Numbered from the stretch's first letter, positions 24,801-34,985 are shown. The stretch is DNA of 64,000 bases from Ceratotherium simum simum (GCF_000283155.1 NW_004454160.1:5197770-5261769), one strand, 5' to 3'. The notes: a model not told the origin generated them from the sequence alone. A program made the numbers and translations.

Positions 24801-25439
24801 TTTATCTCTTCCACCATCTCCAGGCTGAATCAATTGGTACCAGGAGAGCCAAGAAGCCACACAGGCACCTCTACCTCTTTGCTCTGGCTCTCCCACCCTC
24901 TCCGGTCTTTCTCCGCTTCCCTGTCACTGTTACTCCGGGAGACGTTCACTTTTCGCCAACCTTTCTCCAAGCATCTCCAAGCCACTGACTAGGTATATTT
25001 TGCTCCGAGGTAAAGAGAGGAGGGGTTGGGGGTGGGAGATGTAACCAAGCCTTGAAAGACTTTGAAACTGGAAATAGGTGTCTGTTTATACAACATACAA
25101 GTAAATGAGGGAAGAGGAAGAGGCAAGCTTAGCCCCGAGTTACAGTATTGTGTTCCTGGGAACTGGGGAGACATCAGCGGAACAAAGCCTTATCTCAAAA
25201 AAAAAAAAAAAAAAAATCACTTCTGAGCAAGATCGCATCTCTCCCTTGCACTTCCCAGTTTCTGCTCAGCCGTATTGAGGGAAGGAAAGGAGTCCTACAG
25301 GAGCGGAACCTTATCTTAACCATCTTTCTCATTGATTCTTCCGCTATTAGAAAGTGGAGGAATCAGCCCTTTGATGTGCTTGTGTTTATCTCTGCATCTC
25401 TTTTGTTATTTATAGAGACCTAGAAGAGGAAAAAAAGGC
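24801..25439. other. Unique sequence upstream of the NHLH2 promoter, no feature recognised apart from an A-tract
   Basis: Mixed-composition unique DNA with C/T-rich runs around 24780-24960. A 21-base A-tract at 25197-25217 follows AAAGCCTTATCTC; no SINE head is recognised before it, so I treat it as a simple A-tract. Confidence 0.5.
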
Positions 25440-25639
25440 ACGAGACTTTTCAACACATCCTTTAAAAAAAAATCAACAACGAATTTCCCGAAATGTTTGA
25501 GAACAATTAAAAGGAAAAGGCGTTTTTGATCTATACACTAAGTGAACAATCATTCATCTCGTCCACATCCCGAGATATTATCGGACACCAGCGAGATGAC
25601 AGCTGCTTTTTCACTTTCCAATGTAATAAATATTTGCTG
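25440..25639. promoter_or_regulatory. Candidate proximal promoter of NHLH2
   Basis: Unique AT-rich sequence directly before the inferred 5' exon. It has TGACAGCTG at 25597-25605 (MEIS/TGIF half-site overlapping the E-box CAGCTG), the same composite layout as the element at 24693, and a partly palindromic TTTCCCGAAA near 25482. No repeat is recognised. No fixed transcription start can be read from sequence. Confidence 0.35.
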
Positions 25640-25732
25640 CTTTTAATATATTTCGGAATTTCTCTCCGCTATTCTCTGGAATTTTAAACTCTGAAAGATT
25701 GGAGAAAAGATTATCGAAAGGGCTTTTACAAG
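25640..25732 (+). other. NHLH2: Candidate non-coding 5' exon of NHLH2 ending at a strong splice donor
   Basis: The sequence ACAAG|GTAAGG puts a near-consensus donor at 25733-25734. It pairs in orientation and distance with the acceptor at 27566-27567, giving an 1835-base intron (including the N gap). Only the 3' edge is supported; the start is arbitrary because no firm transcription start is visible. An AT-rich TTTAATATAT element near 25641 could act as a TATA-like box. No ORF of note runs through it. Inference, not shown by transcripts. Confidence 0.45.
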
Positions 25733-25829
25733 GTAAGGCTCCTTTAAATAATTTTTTTCCAGCTTGGAACTAAGTTCGATTATTCATGTTGCATTTATAG
25801 ATGTATATCGGTTCATTGTTAAAGAAATA

Positions 25830-26119
25830 NNNNNNNNNNNNNNNNNNNNNNNNNNNNNNNNNNNNNNNNNNNNNNNNNNNNNNNNNNNNNNNNNNNNNNN
25901 NNNNNNNNNNNNNNNNNNNNNNNNNNNNNNNNNNNNNNNNNNNNNNNNNNNNNNNNNNNNNNNNNNNNNNNNNNNNNNNNNNNNNNNNNNNNNNNNNNNN
26001 NNNNNNNNNNNNNNNNNNNNNNNNNNNNNNNNNNNNNNNNNNNNNNNNNNNNNNNNNNNNNNNNNNNNNNNNNNNNNNNNNNNNNNNNNNNNNNNNNNNN
26101 NNNNNNNNNNNNNNNNNNN
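25830..26119. other. Assembly gap (290 N)
   Basis: 290 consecutive N. It lies 97 bases after the candidate splice donor and just before the CpG island, a place where very GC-rich sequence often fails to assemble. Open frames that cross it are artefacts. Confidence 0.99.
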
Positions 26120-27551
26120 TTTTTCTCGCAGAGAAATGAAAGCCGTCTTGGTGCCAAATGCGCTCCTAAGCAAGTGCGGTGCTAGGCACGGATTGCATAT
26201 CCGCTGCTTTTGTTTCTCCAGGAACAAACCCTCCTCCTACACGGCGCCGTTTTCTCCCGCGGCGAGCGTCGCTCGGGCTGCACACGCGGGGCCCGGGGCT
26301 CGCAGCCTGTTCCTTCCTCCCGGCGCCCGCGGTCGGCGCGCGCTGCACCCGCAGGTGCCTTCCCCTCCGGCTGGCCCTTTTCTGGAAGCCGGAATTGCCC
26401 CGAAGCCCAGCGGTTGCGAGCGGCCTCCTTCCAGAAGGCACGCGGTCGGGGGCCGATCCTCCAGGTGCCCAGGAGGAGCCGGGCCAGGAGGCCTTTCCAG
26501 GAGGGCACCGTTAGAGGAGAGCTAAGGCCAGACTAGCGCGGCCTTGGCCAGGCCGCCGGGGGGCAGCAGGCTCCCGATTCCGGCCCCCCCCCCACCCCGG
26601 GGCACCCGAACTTTGCCCGCGGAGATGCAGCTCGGGCCGGAGCCCCACGCGCGGCGCCCGCCTCCTCCTGGCCCTTCCCTTCCCTCCCCAGCCTCTCCTC
26701 CCGCAGCGCCCCGGCCGCCGGCATTTTCCCCTGAGGTGGTCGGCAGACTGCCGGGCGCATTGTCTTCTCCCAAGTCTCCGCGTCCCTAGGTCCCCGATGT
26801 GTGTGGCTGTCTGCGTGACAGATGGTGCTTTGGGAGCCGGCGAGGGCAGAAGAGTCAATTTTCTGTTGAAAGGAGCCTCCACGTTTGTTTAGTCGTTTCT
26901 TTATTATCCTGGAGAAGCGCGAGGGGGACGAGGAGGCCTGCCCGCTCCGGGCCGCTCGCTCTCTGTGCGCGCTCAGGGCGGGGGTTCCTCTCCAGCGCGG
27001 GGCGCCCTTCGCTGCCCGGCCGCTCCCCGCGCCCCAGGCCAGCGCTAGGCCCGCGGGCCCCGCGGCTCTCCGGCTGCCTCCGCCGAGGCCCTCGGGGCGG
27101 GAAGCGCTCTCCGCGTCTCCCCGCCCCCCGTAAAACCCAGAAGTATTCGTTGTTCGGCGTCATTCATTTGTCAGGGAAGGAGACGTGCGGAAGGCAGAAT
27201 GGCGATGTTGATATTTGGTCAGAGAAGGAGGCACAAACCCAGGCGCGGCCTGGCAGGCCTGCGGCCTCCCCGCCGGACCAGACCCACAGGCCGGTCTTGG
27301 CTTCCTGCAGGCCGAGGTGTCAGGTCCAGAATGCGGCCTGGGCCGAGCCCAGACCTCGCTCTCTCCGGCGCCCTGCGGAGGCGCGGGGCTCGGGCCCTCG
27401 GGCCTGCCCCTCTCGGCGCGCCCCCAGCTCCGCAGAGCGCGCTGGCCTGGGGTGGGGAGGGCCCGGGACGCGCGGAGGCCCGGCGTGGTAGGCCCTTGTC
27501 CGCCCTCCCTCACATCAAAAGAAGACCCCGATTCCTTTTATTGATTGATTT

Positions 27552-27567
27552 TCTGACTCCCCCTCAG
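27552..27567 (+). other. NHLH2: Splice acceptor of the NHLH2 coding exon
   Basis: A pyrimidine-rich stretch (CTGACTCCCCCTCAG) ends in AG at 27566-27567, and the exon would start at 27568, 8 bases before the start codon. A plausible branch-point (TTCTGAC) sits just upstream in TTGATTGATTTTCTGAC. This fits a gene whose coding sequence lies wholly in its last exon behind a non-coding 5' exon. The splice itself is inferred from motifs only. Confidence 0.7.
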
Positions 27568-27575
27568 CCTCCAAA

Positions 27576-27983
27576 ATGATGCTGAGTCCAGACCAAGCCG
27601 CCGACTCGGACCACCCCAGCTCGGCGCACTCGGACCCGGAGTCGCTGGGCGGCGCGGACGCCAAGGTGCTGGGCAGCGTGTCGGACCTGGAGCCGGTGGA
27701 GGAGGCCGAGGGCCACGGCAAGGGCGGCAGCCGGGCCGCGCTGTACCCGCACCCGCAGCAGCTGAGCCGGGAAGAGAAGCGCCGGCGCCGGCGCGCCACG
27801 GCCAAGTACCGCTCGGCCCACGCCACCCGCGAGCGCATCCGCGTGGAGGCCTTCAACCTGGCCTTCGCCGAGCTCCGCAAACTGCTGCCCACGCTGCCCC
27901 CGGACAAGAAGCTCTCCAAGATCGAGATCCTGCGCCTGGCCATCTGCTACATCTCCTATCTCAACCACGTCCTGGACGTGTAG
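27576..27983 (+). CDS. NHLH2: NHLH2, neuronal basic helix-loop-helix transcription factor (complete coding exon)
   Basis: A 135-codon open frame starts ATG ATG and ends TAG in one uninterrupted exon. Residues 64-76 form a basic run ([10 protein letters not shown]). The bHLH domain spans about 77-129: basic region with ATRERIR at 83-89 (E86 is the usual E-box-contacting glutamate), helix 1 [13 protein letters not shown], a short loop with PPDKKLSK, helix 2 [18 protein letters not shown]. The protein stops almost directly after helix 2, as in the NHLH/HEN family. The N-terminus ([10 protein letters not shown]..., acidic and Ser-rich, then a Gly/Arg stretch) separates NHLH2 from NHLH1, whose bHLH is nearly the same. 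Known role: nuclear E-box-binding factor of developing neurons and adult hypothalamus, linked in mice to body weight and to GnRH/melanocortin neurons. The first ATG has A at -3 and A at +4; the second ATG follows directly. The acceptor just upstream shows this is the last, sole coding exon. Codon use is GC-rich at third positions, like the surrounding island. Confidence 0.97.
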   Translation: MMLSPDQAADSDHPSSAHSDPESLGGADAKVLGSVSDLEPVEEAEGHGKGGSRAALYPHPQQLSREEKRRRRRATAKYRSAHATRERIRVEAFNLAFAELRKLLPTLPPDKKLSKIEILRLAICYISYLNHVLDV

Positions 27984-28567
27984 GGCGGGGGGCGCCGCGG
28001 GAGGCCGCCTGGGCGCAAGTCGGGGAAAGGCCACCGACCCGGGCGGCCGCCTCGGGGATGGCGGCGAAGGGGCGGCCCAGCGGGGCGGCCGCCGCGAGAA
28101 ACTGGGATGGGGGAAGAAGCTCGCCACCTGTTCCCTCCGGGCAGCACGGCGACGAGGGAAGGTTTCCGACTCTGGAAGGTGGGGTTGTGTGGGAAGCCCT
28201 GGGGCTTGCAGGGGGTGTTTTCCAGGCCAAGAGAACCTCCTGGAGGCACCCGAGATGAGCCGCTTCCAGGCCTCCTCTCCGTGTGTTAGGATCCCTTTAA
28301 GGGTTGTTGCTTTAGCTCACTGGAGACTTCGAGTTCTCCTATATTTGTCTCCCACGGAGCTTGATGTTTTGAAAGAATGAGGGCAGAAGCTCAGAGTATA
28401 TATAGGCTCATAGCTTAAGACGATCTGGAATTTTTCTAATTGACAAATCACCAAACATTCGGAGGGGAGGGGAGGGCATCTCCTCCAGCGTAGAGATTTA
28501 AGGCACAGAAAGGTGGAAGAGGAAACTCTCCGTTCCGTTGTGAAAAGAAAGATTATATTAGAATCCA

Positions 28568-28573
28568 AATAAA
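28568..28573 (+). terminator. NHLH2: Possible proximal polyadenylation signal in the NHLH2 3' UTR
   Basis: A canonical AATAAA sits 585 bases after the stop codon in AATCCAAATAAAACAG. There is no strong GT/T-rich element right after it. If used, it would give a short 3' UTR lacking most of the downstream AU-rich motifs. Confidence 0.3.
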
Positions 28574-29594
28574 ACAGACAAACCCTACGGATTTGGTAAG
28601 GTTAAAAAGATACATTGAGAACAAACAGACACATTGTGGGAAGATTTGAACCTGGTGAGATATTAACCCCAAGGTATGACACTAATGTAGACAGGAAAAT
28701 CCATATTTAAATGGAAAATTTAATGTCTGATTGCTTTTTCAGGCGAAGTGCCCCTTTATATATCCAAAAACATCTATTTGTGACCTTAAACATGTGGACC
28801 CATAGGTGCAGTTAGAAAAAGACAACCTATTTTTATTTATGTTAGAAGGAGTAGAGTATTTTTTTCAAGACATTTATTTTTCAGAGTGGTGATAATTTTA
28901 CTTTGGATACTCTGTGCCAATTTATTTATAGTCGAGTGTTTACACTTTCTCCTGTGGAACAATTACGTCTAACTTTTTATGTGTTTGTTGAGATTCTACT
29001 GTGGTCTTTCTTTTTGCTCTAATTATATTGCACTTGTATAACAAATGTCCCACTTCTCCCTGTTTCTAAACATATTTTATATATTAAGATGTTTGTTCTT
29101 GAAAGGCTCTTTTGTTGTGAGATCAGCAACACTAGCACTTCACTATTATAGTTTTTTTCAAAAAAGTAAATGTTGTTATTCTTATCTGTAGTTATGTCTG
29201 AAGAGTACTTTACAAACTGTTTATAAGGAGAGTAGCTTCTTTGTGTGTGTGTGTGATGTTTGTGCGTGGGATGATTTTAGGAAATTAAGTTATTTTCCTA
29301 AGGAAAAAAAAAGAATTCAGAACTGCTTTCCTCTGTGACAACCAAAAAGAAAAGTCTATAACCTGAAAATGTTTCATGTTCTCAGCTGTGAAACTCTTAG
29401 AACAAGGAGTGTATTTTAGAGACAAGGGAAAAAAAAAACCACATCTGCTATCCAAAGATTTTAGTCTTTTTCAGGGTTTTTGTGTGTCTCTGTTGCTTTA
29501 TATAATGCAATATTTTGTAGTGAAAATAGATATAATCTGGTTTCTATCTGACAAATTTTTCATATCTCATGAATGGTGAGCTGTTTTGCATATA

Positions 29595-29613
29595 AATAAA
29601 GGTATCAAATAAA
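29595..29613 (+). terminator. NHLH2: Paired AATAAA polyadenylation signals, probable NHLH2 3' end
   Basis: Two canonical AATAAA hexamers (29595-29600 and 29608-29613) lie 13 bases apart and are followed by a T-rich stretch (TCCTTTATTTTAAG) that can serve as the downstream element. They are the last such signals before the sequence loses 3'-UTR-like character. Confidence 0.5.
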
Positions 29614-29639
29614 GTCCTCTCCTTTATTTTAAGCATGCT

Positions 29640-29879
29640 GTCTAAAAATAATGAACATAACTGGCTGAGCATGAAATATCTTAATGGACACAATTCCTCA
29701 GAAAGGAACTAGTAAAAAAAACTTTACCATATTTATGTACTAAGATATTTGATGCTCTTCATAAACTCAGATGCTGATCAGTCTATAAATAGCTGCCCCA
29801 TATATGACGGTGACAGAGATCGTGTTTCTCTCAATGAGGAAAAAATTATAGTGTTTATTTACAAATATTACTTGAATCA
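29640..29879. other. Spacer after NHLH2
   Basis: AT-rich, no feature recognised. Confidence 0.4.
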
Positions 29880-30010
29880 TAGATTCTTTTGCTCTAAAAG
29901 GAAGCTTAGTAACTAACCCAACCTCTTCAAATTAGAGTTGGGCAACTGAGGCACAGGGAGTTTAAGTGCCTTGCACTGAGTCACACAGCTACTACATGGC
30001 TGTGCGGAGA
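29880..30010 (-). repeat. MIR-like SINE fragment
   Basis: ACTGAGGCACAGGGAGTTTA and GCACTGAGTCACACAGCTAC are antisense MIR-type core; the rest is diverged. Confidence 0.6.
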
Positions 30011-31089
30011 CCCGTGGTGTGATGACGCTCAGTCCTCATGGCATTTATTAAGAACAATGTGTATATTGTAGCTCTCAAACATCTAATCATCAGGACATAG
30101 ATTCAGGACATGATACCTGCCAACAAGAAAAAAAAATTAAGTCCTGGACCAACCTTGGGATATGAAGAATGTCATCTACAAAAGCCTATAATTAGTATAA
30201 AAATGTGAAATAGTCTTTCTATAAGGAGAAGACATGAATAACTTTAAAACTATATATACGCACATATGTAGAGTATTATGAACTATAGGTCTGTATTACA
30301 CCAAATCTCTGCTTGGTTTTATGTCTATAAAATATCTGGGATTATGAGCATTTTTTACTTTTCACCCAGGTATCTTGTAGTCAGGTTCATAGATCCCTAA
30401 TAAGTGGGACTTCATTCTCTTCTTCACATGGAGGTGCTTAGTAGGAAAACACTTCACAGGACATGAAAAAGAATGGTACATTCTTCGGCCTTGTATCTGG
30501 ACCGAGTCCTGCCCGCTGCAGCGGTGGCTGGTTACTCCTGCCTGCAGGCACACGCTGTCTTTGGACTGCGAGTTTGCAGGTCTTCCCACCTCTGGGAGTT
30601 GGGAGAGATGGCTGCTCCTGGTCCTGATAGCACTTCTCCATGACAGGACAGAAAAATCGCCCCTGCTCCTGTGCGAGGGAAACAAAGTTAACTCTAACCT
30701 CTAGAAACCTTCCGAGGGCCTCCCTTTTCCTGGTTTATGAGCCAAATTTCCAACTGACCAACACAGTGCTCCCATTGACATCTAGGAGGGACCTATTAAC
30801 TCACCTGCCTAGACTAAGGCCCCCACCCTTGGAGTTAACATAAGATGGACATGGACAAAGGACAGTATCCCTGCCCAGCCACACAGCCCATGTGATCCCA
30901 GGAGGGATCTCTGCAATGTCATTTCAAATCTGAGGCTGCTGAGCACCCTCCCAAGAGAAAGGCAGCACTGCGGCTCCTGCTGGACTGGAGGGTGACTGAC
31001 TCATCCTTGGCGTGTAGCACGGACTCAGTGGCTGTTCAGCCGTGGGCAAGGGGGTAATGATTCTTCTCTGAGTAATGATGATGGTGATC
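30011..31089. other. Intergenic, nothing recognised
   Basis: Unique-looking DNA; short overlapping open frames around 30362-30843 on both strands have no family resemblance. Confidence 0.45.
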
Positions 31090-31375
31090 ATTCAGTCTTA
31101 CATTCAACAAATATTTATTGAAGACCTACTGTGTGCCAGGCAGATGCTGAAAATAGAACAACAAATGAGACAGTCTAATGGAGAAGAGCAGTACACTGAC
31201 AACAAATAAATAAACAATATTTAATTTCAGGTATTGCTAAATGCTGTGAAGAGAAATAAAACAGGTTAAGGAAATAGAGCACGGCAGCAGGAATGCTGGT
31301 GGGGGATGATTTTAGGTAGAGCTGTTCCAGAAGGCCTCTCGGAGGAGGTGACCTCTGGGTAGAGACCTAGATCTG
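31090..31375 (-). repeat. L2 LINE 3' region
   Basis: CATTCAACAAATATTTATTG, CTACTGTGTGCCAGGCAGAT, GAAGGCCTCTCGGAGGAGGT and GAGACCTAGATC follow the antisense L2 3' end. Confidence 0.85.
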
Positions 31376-32195
31376 CCTAACCAGCAGCCTCCATGATTGC
31401 TGCCACTTGTAGAGCCCTTTCTTCTCACATCCTGTTAACACGTCCTGTGCTCATGCCACCACAACAGCCCAAGCCGATCACTGGCCATTTGCACAAGAGG
31501 TGGCCTCATCCTTCACCCCCAGCTTGCTCTCTCTGTAGACAGACCTGGGAGCACAGTTCCTCCTGCTCTCCTCTCACCTCTGTTCTCTGCCCTCAGCTGC
31601 CCAACAACTGGCCCAGACATTGCTGCTCCCCAGAAAACCTAGTCCCACCTGGCCCAGCCGACAAGGCCACCTGTGCTAAATATTTCTATGCCCAGATGGC
31701 CGCCTCACTTCTGCCACCATCCAGAAACATCCAGAGAAAAGGGGTAAAAGTCGTGGGCAAAAAAATCTTCCCTTGCAGGGAAAGGGCAAGGGGAGGATCA
31801 ATGTTTGAGAATGTGGGTGGTGGGACGGATCAGGAAAGGAAGAGCAGACTGAGGACAGGGGAAGTGGGTATGGAAAGAAATGAGGCTGGGATGGAGGTAG
31901 AGGACTGGGGCAGGGAACGCCTACTTCCCATATGACCCCTGCTCTTGGGGCTTCTTCCAGTGGCCCTGCCTTAGGAGCACGTGTCACTGGACTGCCATGA
32001 TGAGGTAAGTAGACAGAGTCAACCTCTGTAATGCTATGATTTATCCAGTTCCCATCACTGCTATCAGTCTCTGAATGACAGTCTTCCTCTCACCAAGGTT
32101 TGGGGTGGCAGGGGTTAAGGGGGAGGGGACAGCCAACTTAAGTGCATACATAGTCAATACCCTTTTCCAGGCCTAGAAGGGCTCTCTTTTATTGT
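31376..32195. other. Intergenic, nothing recognised
   Basis: A 180-codon open frame at 31393-31935 is low in similarity to anything known, and has no gene-like surroundings. Confidence 0.45.
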
Positions 32196-32425
32196 TGGTA
32201 TAGTAGAAATATTGATAGCTAACGTGTATTCAGTGTGTACTATATGCTTACTGAGTTAAGTGCTTTGTGTACATTATCTCATTTAATTCTCACAACAACC
32301 CACTGAAATAGATACTTTTATTATCACCATTTAACCGATGAAGAAATTGAGGCTTAGAGAAATTAAATAACTTGCCCAGGGTCACGGAGCCGTGTTTGTT
32401 TATCAAAACGCCTGCCTTTTCCGGT
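32196..32425 (-). repeat. MIR SINE
   Basis: TTATCTCATTTAATTCTCAC, ATTTAACCGATGAAGAAATT, GAGGCTTAGAGAAATTAAAT and AACTTGCCCAGGGTCACGGA are antisense MIR core. Confidence 0.85.
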
Positions 32426-32859
32426 CATACTCAGTGGTTTTCTTTTGCTAGAGGGGCAGCCATGCCATGCACACACATCCTACCCCTGGCCCCTGCACCC
32501 TTTCTCTCCATCCATGTGCTTGAGGGAAGCTTCGGCTCAGGAAATGCCTAAGGAGTACAGGATCTGCAGTGCACAGGGTCCCCCTAACCAAGGGGACCTG
32601 TGGAGGCTAAGGCTGAGCCTGTGCTCCATTAACAGATCTAGAGTGTGCCCTGGCTGGGGGCTGAACTGTTGGAGGCAGGGGAGCCTCTTTCCACTTTGCA
32701 GGAAGACAGGCTAGTGGTGGCCCTGGATCAGCCCCTCCTGAAGGAGACTGGCGCTGACCTGACACTGTCCACGGCATTACTGTTCACCACCACGTGGGTG
32801 GGTCTGGCTCCTCAGTGTCCCCCACCCACACTCCTTAACAAGTGGAGGCCCATTCTCAC
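32426..32859. other. Intergenic, nothing recognised
   Basis: Moderately GC-rich unique spacer. Confidence 0.4.
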
Positions 32860-33305
32860 ACTGCCTACAAACTACCTTTTAAAGTTAGCATGTCATTCCC
32901 CTGCCTGAAAACTCTTCTTGGCTCCTCATTGCCCATAAAAAAATAAAACTCAGCTTCTTTCTCTGGACATAGAAATCTCTCACAATCTTGTTCCAGACAC
33001 TCTAGCATCATCTTCAGCCACTTTCCTTGAGCTTAAATGTTCCTGCCCAATTCAGAGTTCCTCATTTCCCTGAGGATGCCTCATTTTCTAAAACCTGTGC
33101 CTTTGCACTTGCTTTCCCTCTGCCTAGAATGCTCTCCTCCAACCTTATTTTTGCCCTGAAAATTCCAGTTATTCCATTGTCACCCAACTCAAATGTAACC
33201 ACTTTGCAAAACTTTTCTCAATTTCTTTGGGCAGTGTTAGCTGCTCTGCCCTCTGAGTCCCATGTACACACATCATTATATCAGAATTTATCTTTCTCCC
33301 ATTCC
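32860..33305 (+). repeat. L2 LINE 3' region
   Basis: GCATGTCATTCCCCTGCCTG, CACAATCTTGTTCCAGACAC, GCCTTTGCACTTGCTTTCCC, TCTGCCTAGAATGCTCTCCT and CAACTCAAATGTAACCAC are in L2 order; the final 3' tip is missing. Confidence 0.85.
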
Positions 33306-33319
33306 CATGTTTGAGACCC

Positions 33320-33545
33320 AAGAGTCCCGGGCCAGGTTCAGACTCTGGCTCCAACTTATTCTAAATCTGCGATGTTGAACATGTTACTATGTTTCCTTAA
33401 GCCTCTATGTTCAAATGTGTGGGATGGGACCATGTATGTACCTATCTCAAATGCACGCTATGCGGTTTCCATGGAATGAGTGCTTCCCAGGATGGGAAGA
33501 ACATAGTAAGTGCTCGATAAACATGAGCTATTGTTATTACCTTGT
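33320..33545 (+). repeat. MIR SINE, diverged
   Basis: CAGACTCTGGCTCCAACTTA at the start and AACATAGTAAGTGCTCGATA near the end show MIR order; the middle is worn. Confidence 0.65.
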
Positions 33546-33864
33546 ATTTATAGTATGCATAGGAAGTTGTGTAGGGGAAGCTAAAAGTAATAATACATTA
33601 ACAATTCATTAATGTATTAATGATTTGTGGGCTCCGCCAACCATATTCATCTGCATATGACACATTATTGGCTTTACACGAAGTCAGACAGAAATAATCC
33701 CTGTCCTGTAAGACAGAAAACGTTACAGGGAAGTAAATAGTAAGCCATGGAATCAACCATAAATACATACATTTAAAGTCATGTACGTGTCTGAAAGCCC
33801 CACTCCACTCCACCTGGGAGGCCTGGCCTATGCCTTTTCTTTTTTCATCTTGGTTCTCCCCATA
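33546..33864. other. Intergenic, nothing recognised
   Basis: AT-rich spacer between two MIR copies. Confidence 0.4.
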
Positions 33865-34125
33865 GCACTGAATGCTGTGGTGGGCACTACTGCAGAGTGA
33901 TGAAGCACGCCCGTGTTCAAACCCCAACTCTCCTACCAGCTAGCTGTGGCCTTGAACAGATGACTTAATCTGTGCCTCAATTTTTTTCACCTGTAAAATG
34001 GGGGCGAGAATAGTACCTACCCTGCAGCATTGTTAGGAAGATTGAGTTAATTCACGTAAAGCACTGAGAACATGTCTGGCGCGTGTTAAAAGCTCAATAG
34101 CACTTACTATATTGGCTTTTACGGC
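33865..34125 (+). repeat. MIR SINE
   Basis: GTTCAAACCCCAACTCTCCT, TAGCTGTGGCCTTGAACAGA, ACCTGTAAAATGGGGGCGAG, GTACCTACCCTGCAGCATTG and AAAGCACTGAGAACATG follow the full MIR order. Confidence 0.9.
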
Positions 34126-34660
34126 AGGCAACCTTTACCTTTTCAAAAGTTAAATTAAACGGTTAAATTATTTTTGAGGTAATGAGGAAGAAATTGTTGG
34201 AATTTCCTGTTCAATTTTGCTAAGTTTTTCCAGGTCAGGAGGAAAGTTCCTCATCTCCTTGCTGATCATTCCAGAAAGATATCAGGAAAAGGGGAGATTT
34301 CAGGAGCTTCTTGAATCACAGGAAAGGTGGTAAAATTGGTGGAAGTAGGAGAAGGAGAGGTCCTCCCTAGGATCTTCTGGGGTCAGGGTGGGACAGCTGG
34401 CTGGAAAAGGACATTGGGGTTGGTCTGCGGAAGAAGAAGGAGACACCCTCCGGAACTGACTCTGGAGCTGCGATATCTGGTGCACTGATGGAAAATAACA
34501 AAGGCTGGAGACCGTTCCGTGAACAGCGGGAGGGGAGCCGCGCTGCAGGTGGAGGTCTGCGTTGAGGCGGGGTTCGCCTCAGTTCAGGTGTGAGTCGATC
34601 CGGGCCTGGTGAGTAAAAATCAATGAGCATGAATTTTCTGAGCAACTATACTTAAAAAAC
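34126..34660. other. Intergenic, nothing recognised
   Basis: Unique-looking DNA. Confidence 0.4.
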
Positions 34661-34985
34661 AGTCTTATGGAAAATTTAGGAACATCTACAAAAGCCCAGG
34701 GAATAGTCAACTGGATTCTAATATCCTTGATAGTTCATTTATACTCTATCCACGCTCTCCTTCTACCCCTTTCGGCTATTTGAAGCAAATCCCAAACATC
34801 ACATCATCTTATCTACAAACGCATCAGTAAGTATCTCTAAAAGATAGAGGACTCTATTAAAAAAACAAAAAGTAATTAAAATACCATTATTACAGTGAAA
34901 CAAATGAACAGTATTTTCTGAACGTCATCAGTGAGCACCCACATTTTTGAGGGGAATTTCACAGCTGGTCAACCCACCTTTCCCC
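34661..34985 (-). repeat. Old LINE-1-derived fragment (family unresolved)
   Basis: TTATGGAAAATTTAGGAACA, TTTGAAGCAAATCCCAAACA, ATCATCTTATCTACAAACGC and TAAGTATCTCTAAAAGATAG match a widespread old mammalian repeat. The same family starts the LINE at about 46655. Confidence 0.6.

Larger units (their letters stand above)
25733..27567 (+). other. NHLH2: Inferred NHLH2 intron
   Basis: Bounded by the donor GT at 25733-25734 and the acceptor AG at 27566-27567. It holds the N gap, then the CpG island. Long open frames on both strands here are by-products of high GC and few stop codons; none resembles a protein family. Confidence 0.45.
26200..28260. promoter_or_regulatory. NHLH2: CpG island covering the NHLH2 upstream region and coding exon
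   Basis: CG dinucleotides are dense throughout, in strong contrast to the CpG-poor AT-rich flanks. GC runs such as CCGCGGGCCCCGCGG-like blocks near 27050 and C-runs near 26585 are typical of a developmental-regulator island. The island covers the inferred intron from just after the N gap, the coding exon and the first part of the 3' UTR; its left edge may extend into the gap. Alternative first exons could lie within it. Confidence 0.85.
27984..29635 (+). other. NHLH2: Inferred NHLH2 3' untranslated region
   Basis: After the stop codon GC-rich sequence runs to about 28260, then turns sharply AT-rich with several AUUUA-type motifs (around 28835, 28870, 28922). No recognisable interspersed repeat breaks it, in contrast to both flanks. 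Two AATAAA signals at 29595-29600 and 29608-29613 mark a likely cleavage site near 29625-29640. That gives a 3' UTR of about 1.65 kb, compatible with the long 3' UTR known for this gene in other mammals. A short GT repeat lies near 29241-29254. Confidence 0.6.

Noticed and set aside
25764..26525. Open frames running through the N gap
   Set aside because: The N bases translate to unknown residues without stops, so the length is an artefact.
26799..27491. 230-codon open frame on the + strand before NHLH2
   Set aside because: Arg/Pro/Ala-rich product typical of CpG-island sequence; it lies in the inferred intron and resembles nothing.
27564..28127. 187-codon open frame on the minus strand across the NHLH2 exon
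   Set aside because: It is the antisense shadow of a GC-rich coding exon with few stop codons, rich in Arg/Ala/Pro and unlike any protein family.
31393..31935. 180-codon open frame
   Set aside because: No family resemblance; overlaps an opposite-strand frame, and lies in intergenic DNA without splice or promoter context.
32445..32908. Second protein-coding gene in the right flank
   Set aside because: Frames are short and overlap an L2 remnant; no exon structure seen. Neighbouring genes expected from mammalian synteny (such as CASQ2 and SLC22A15) should lie outside this window.
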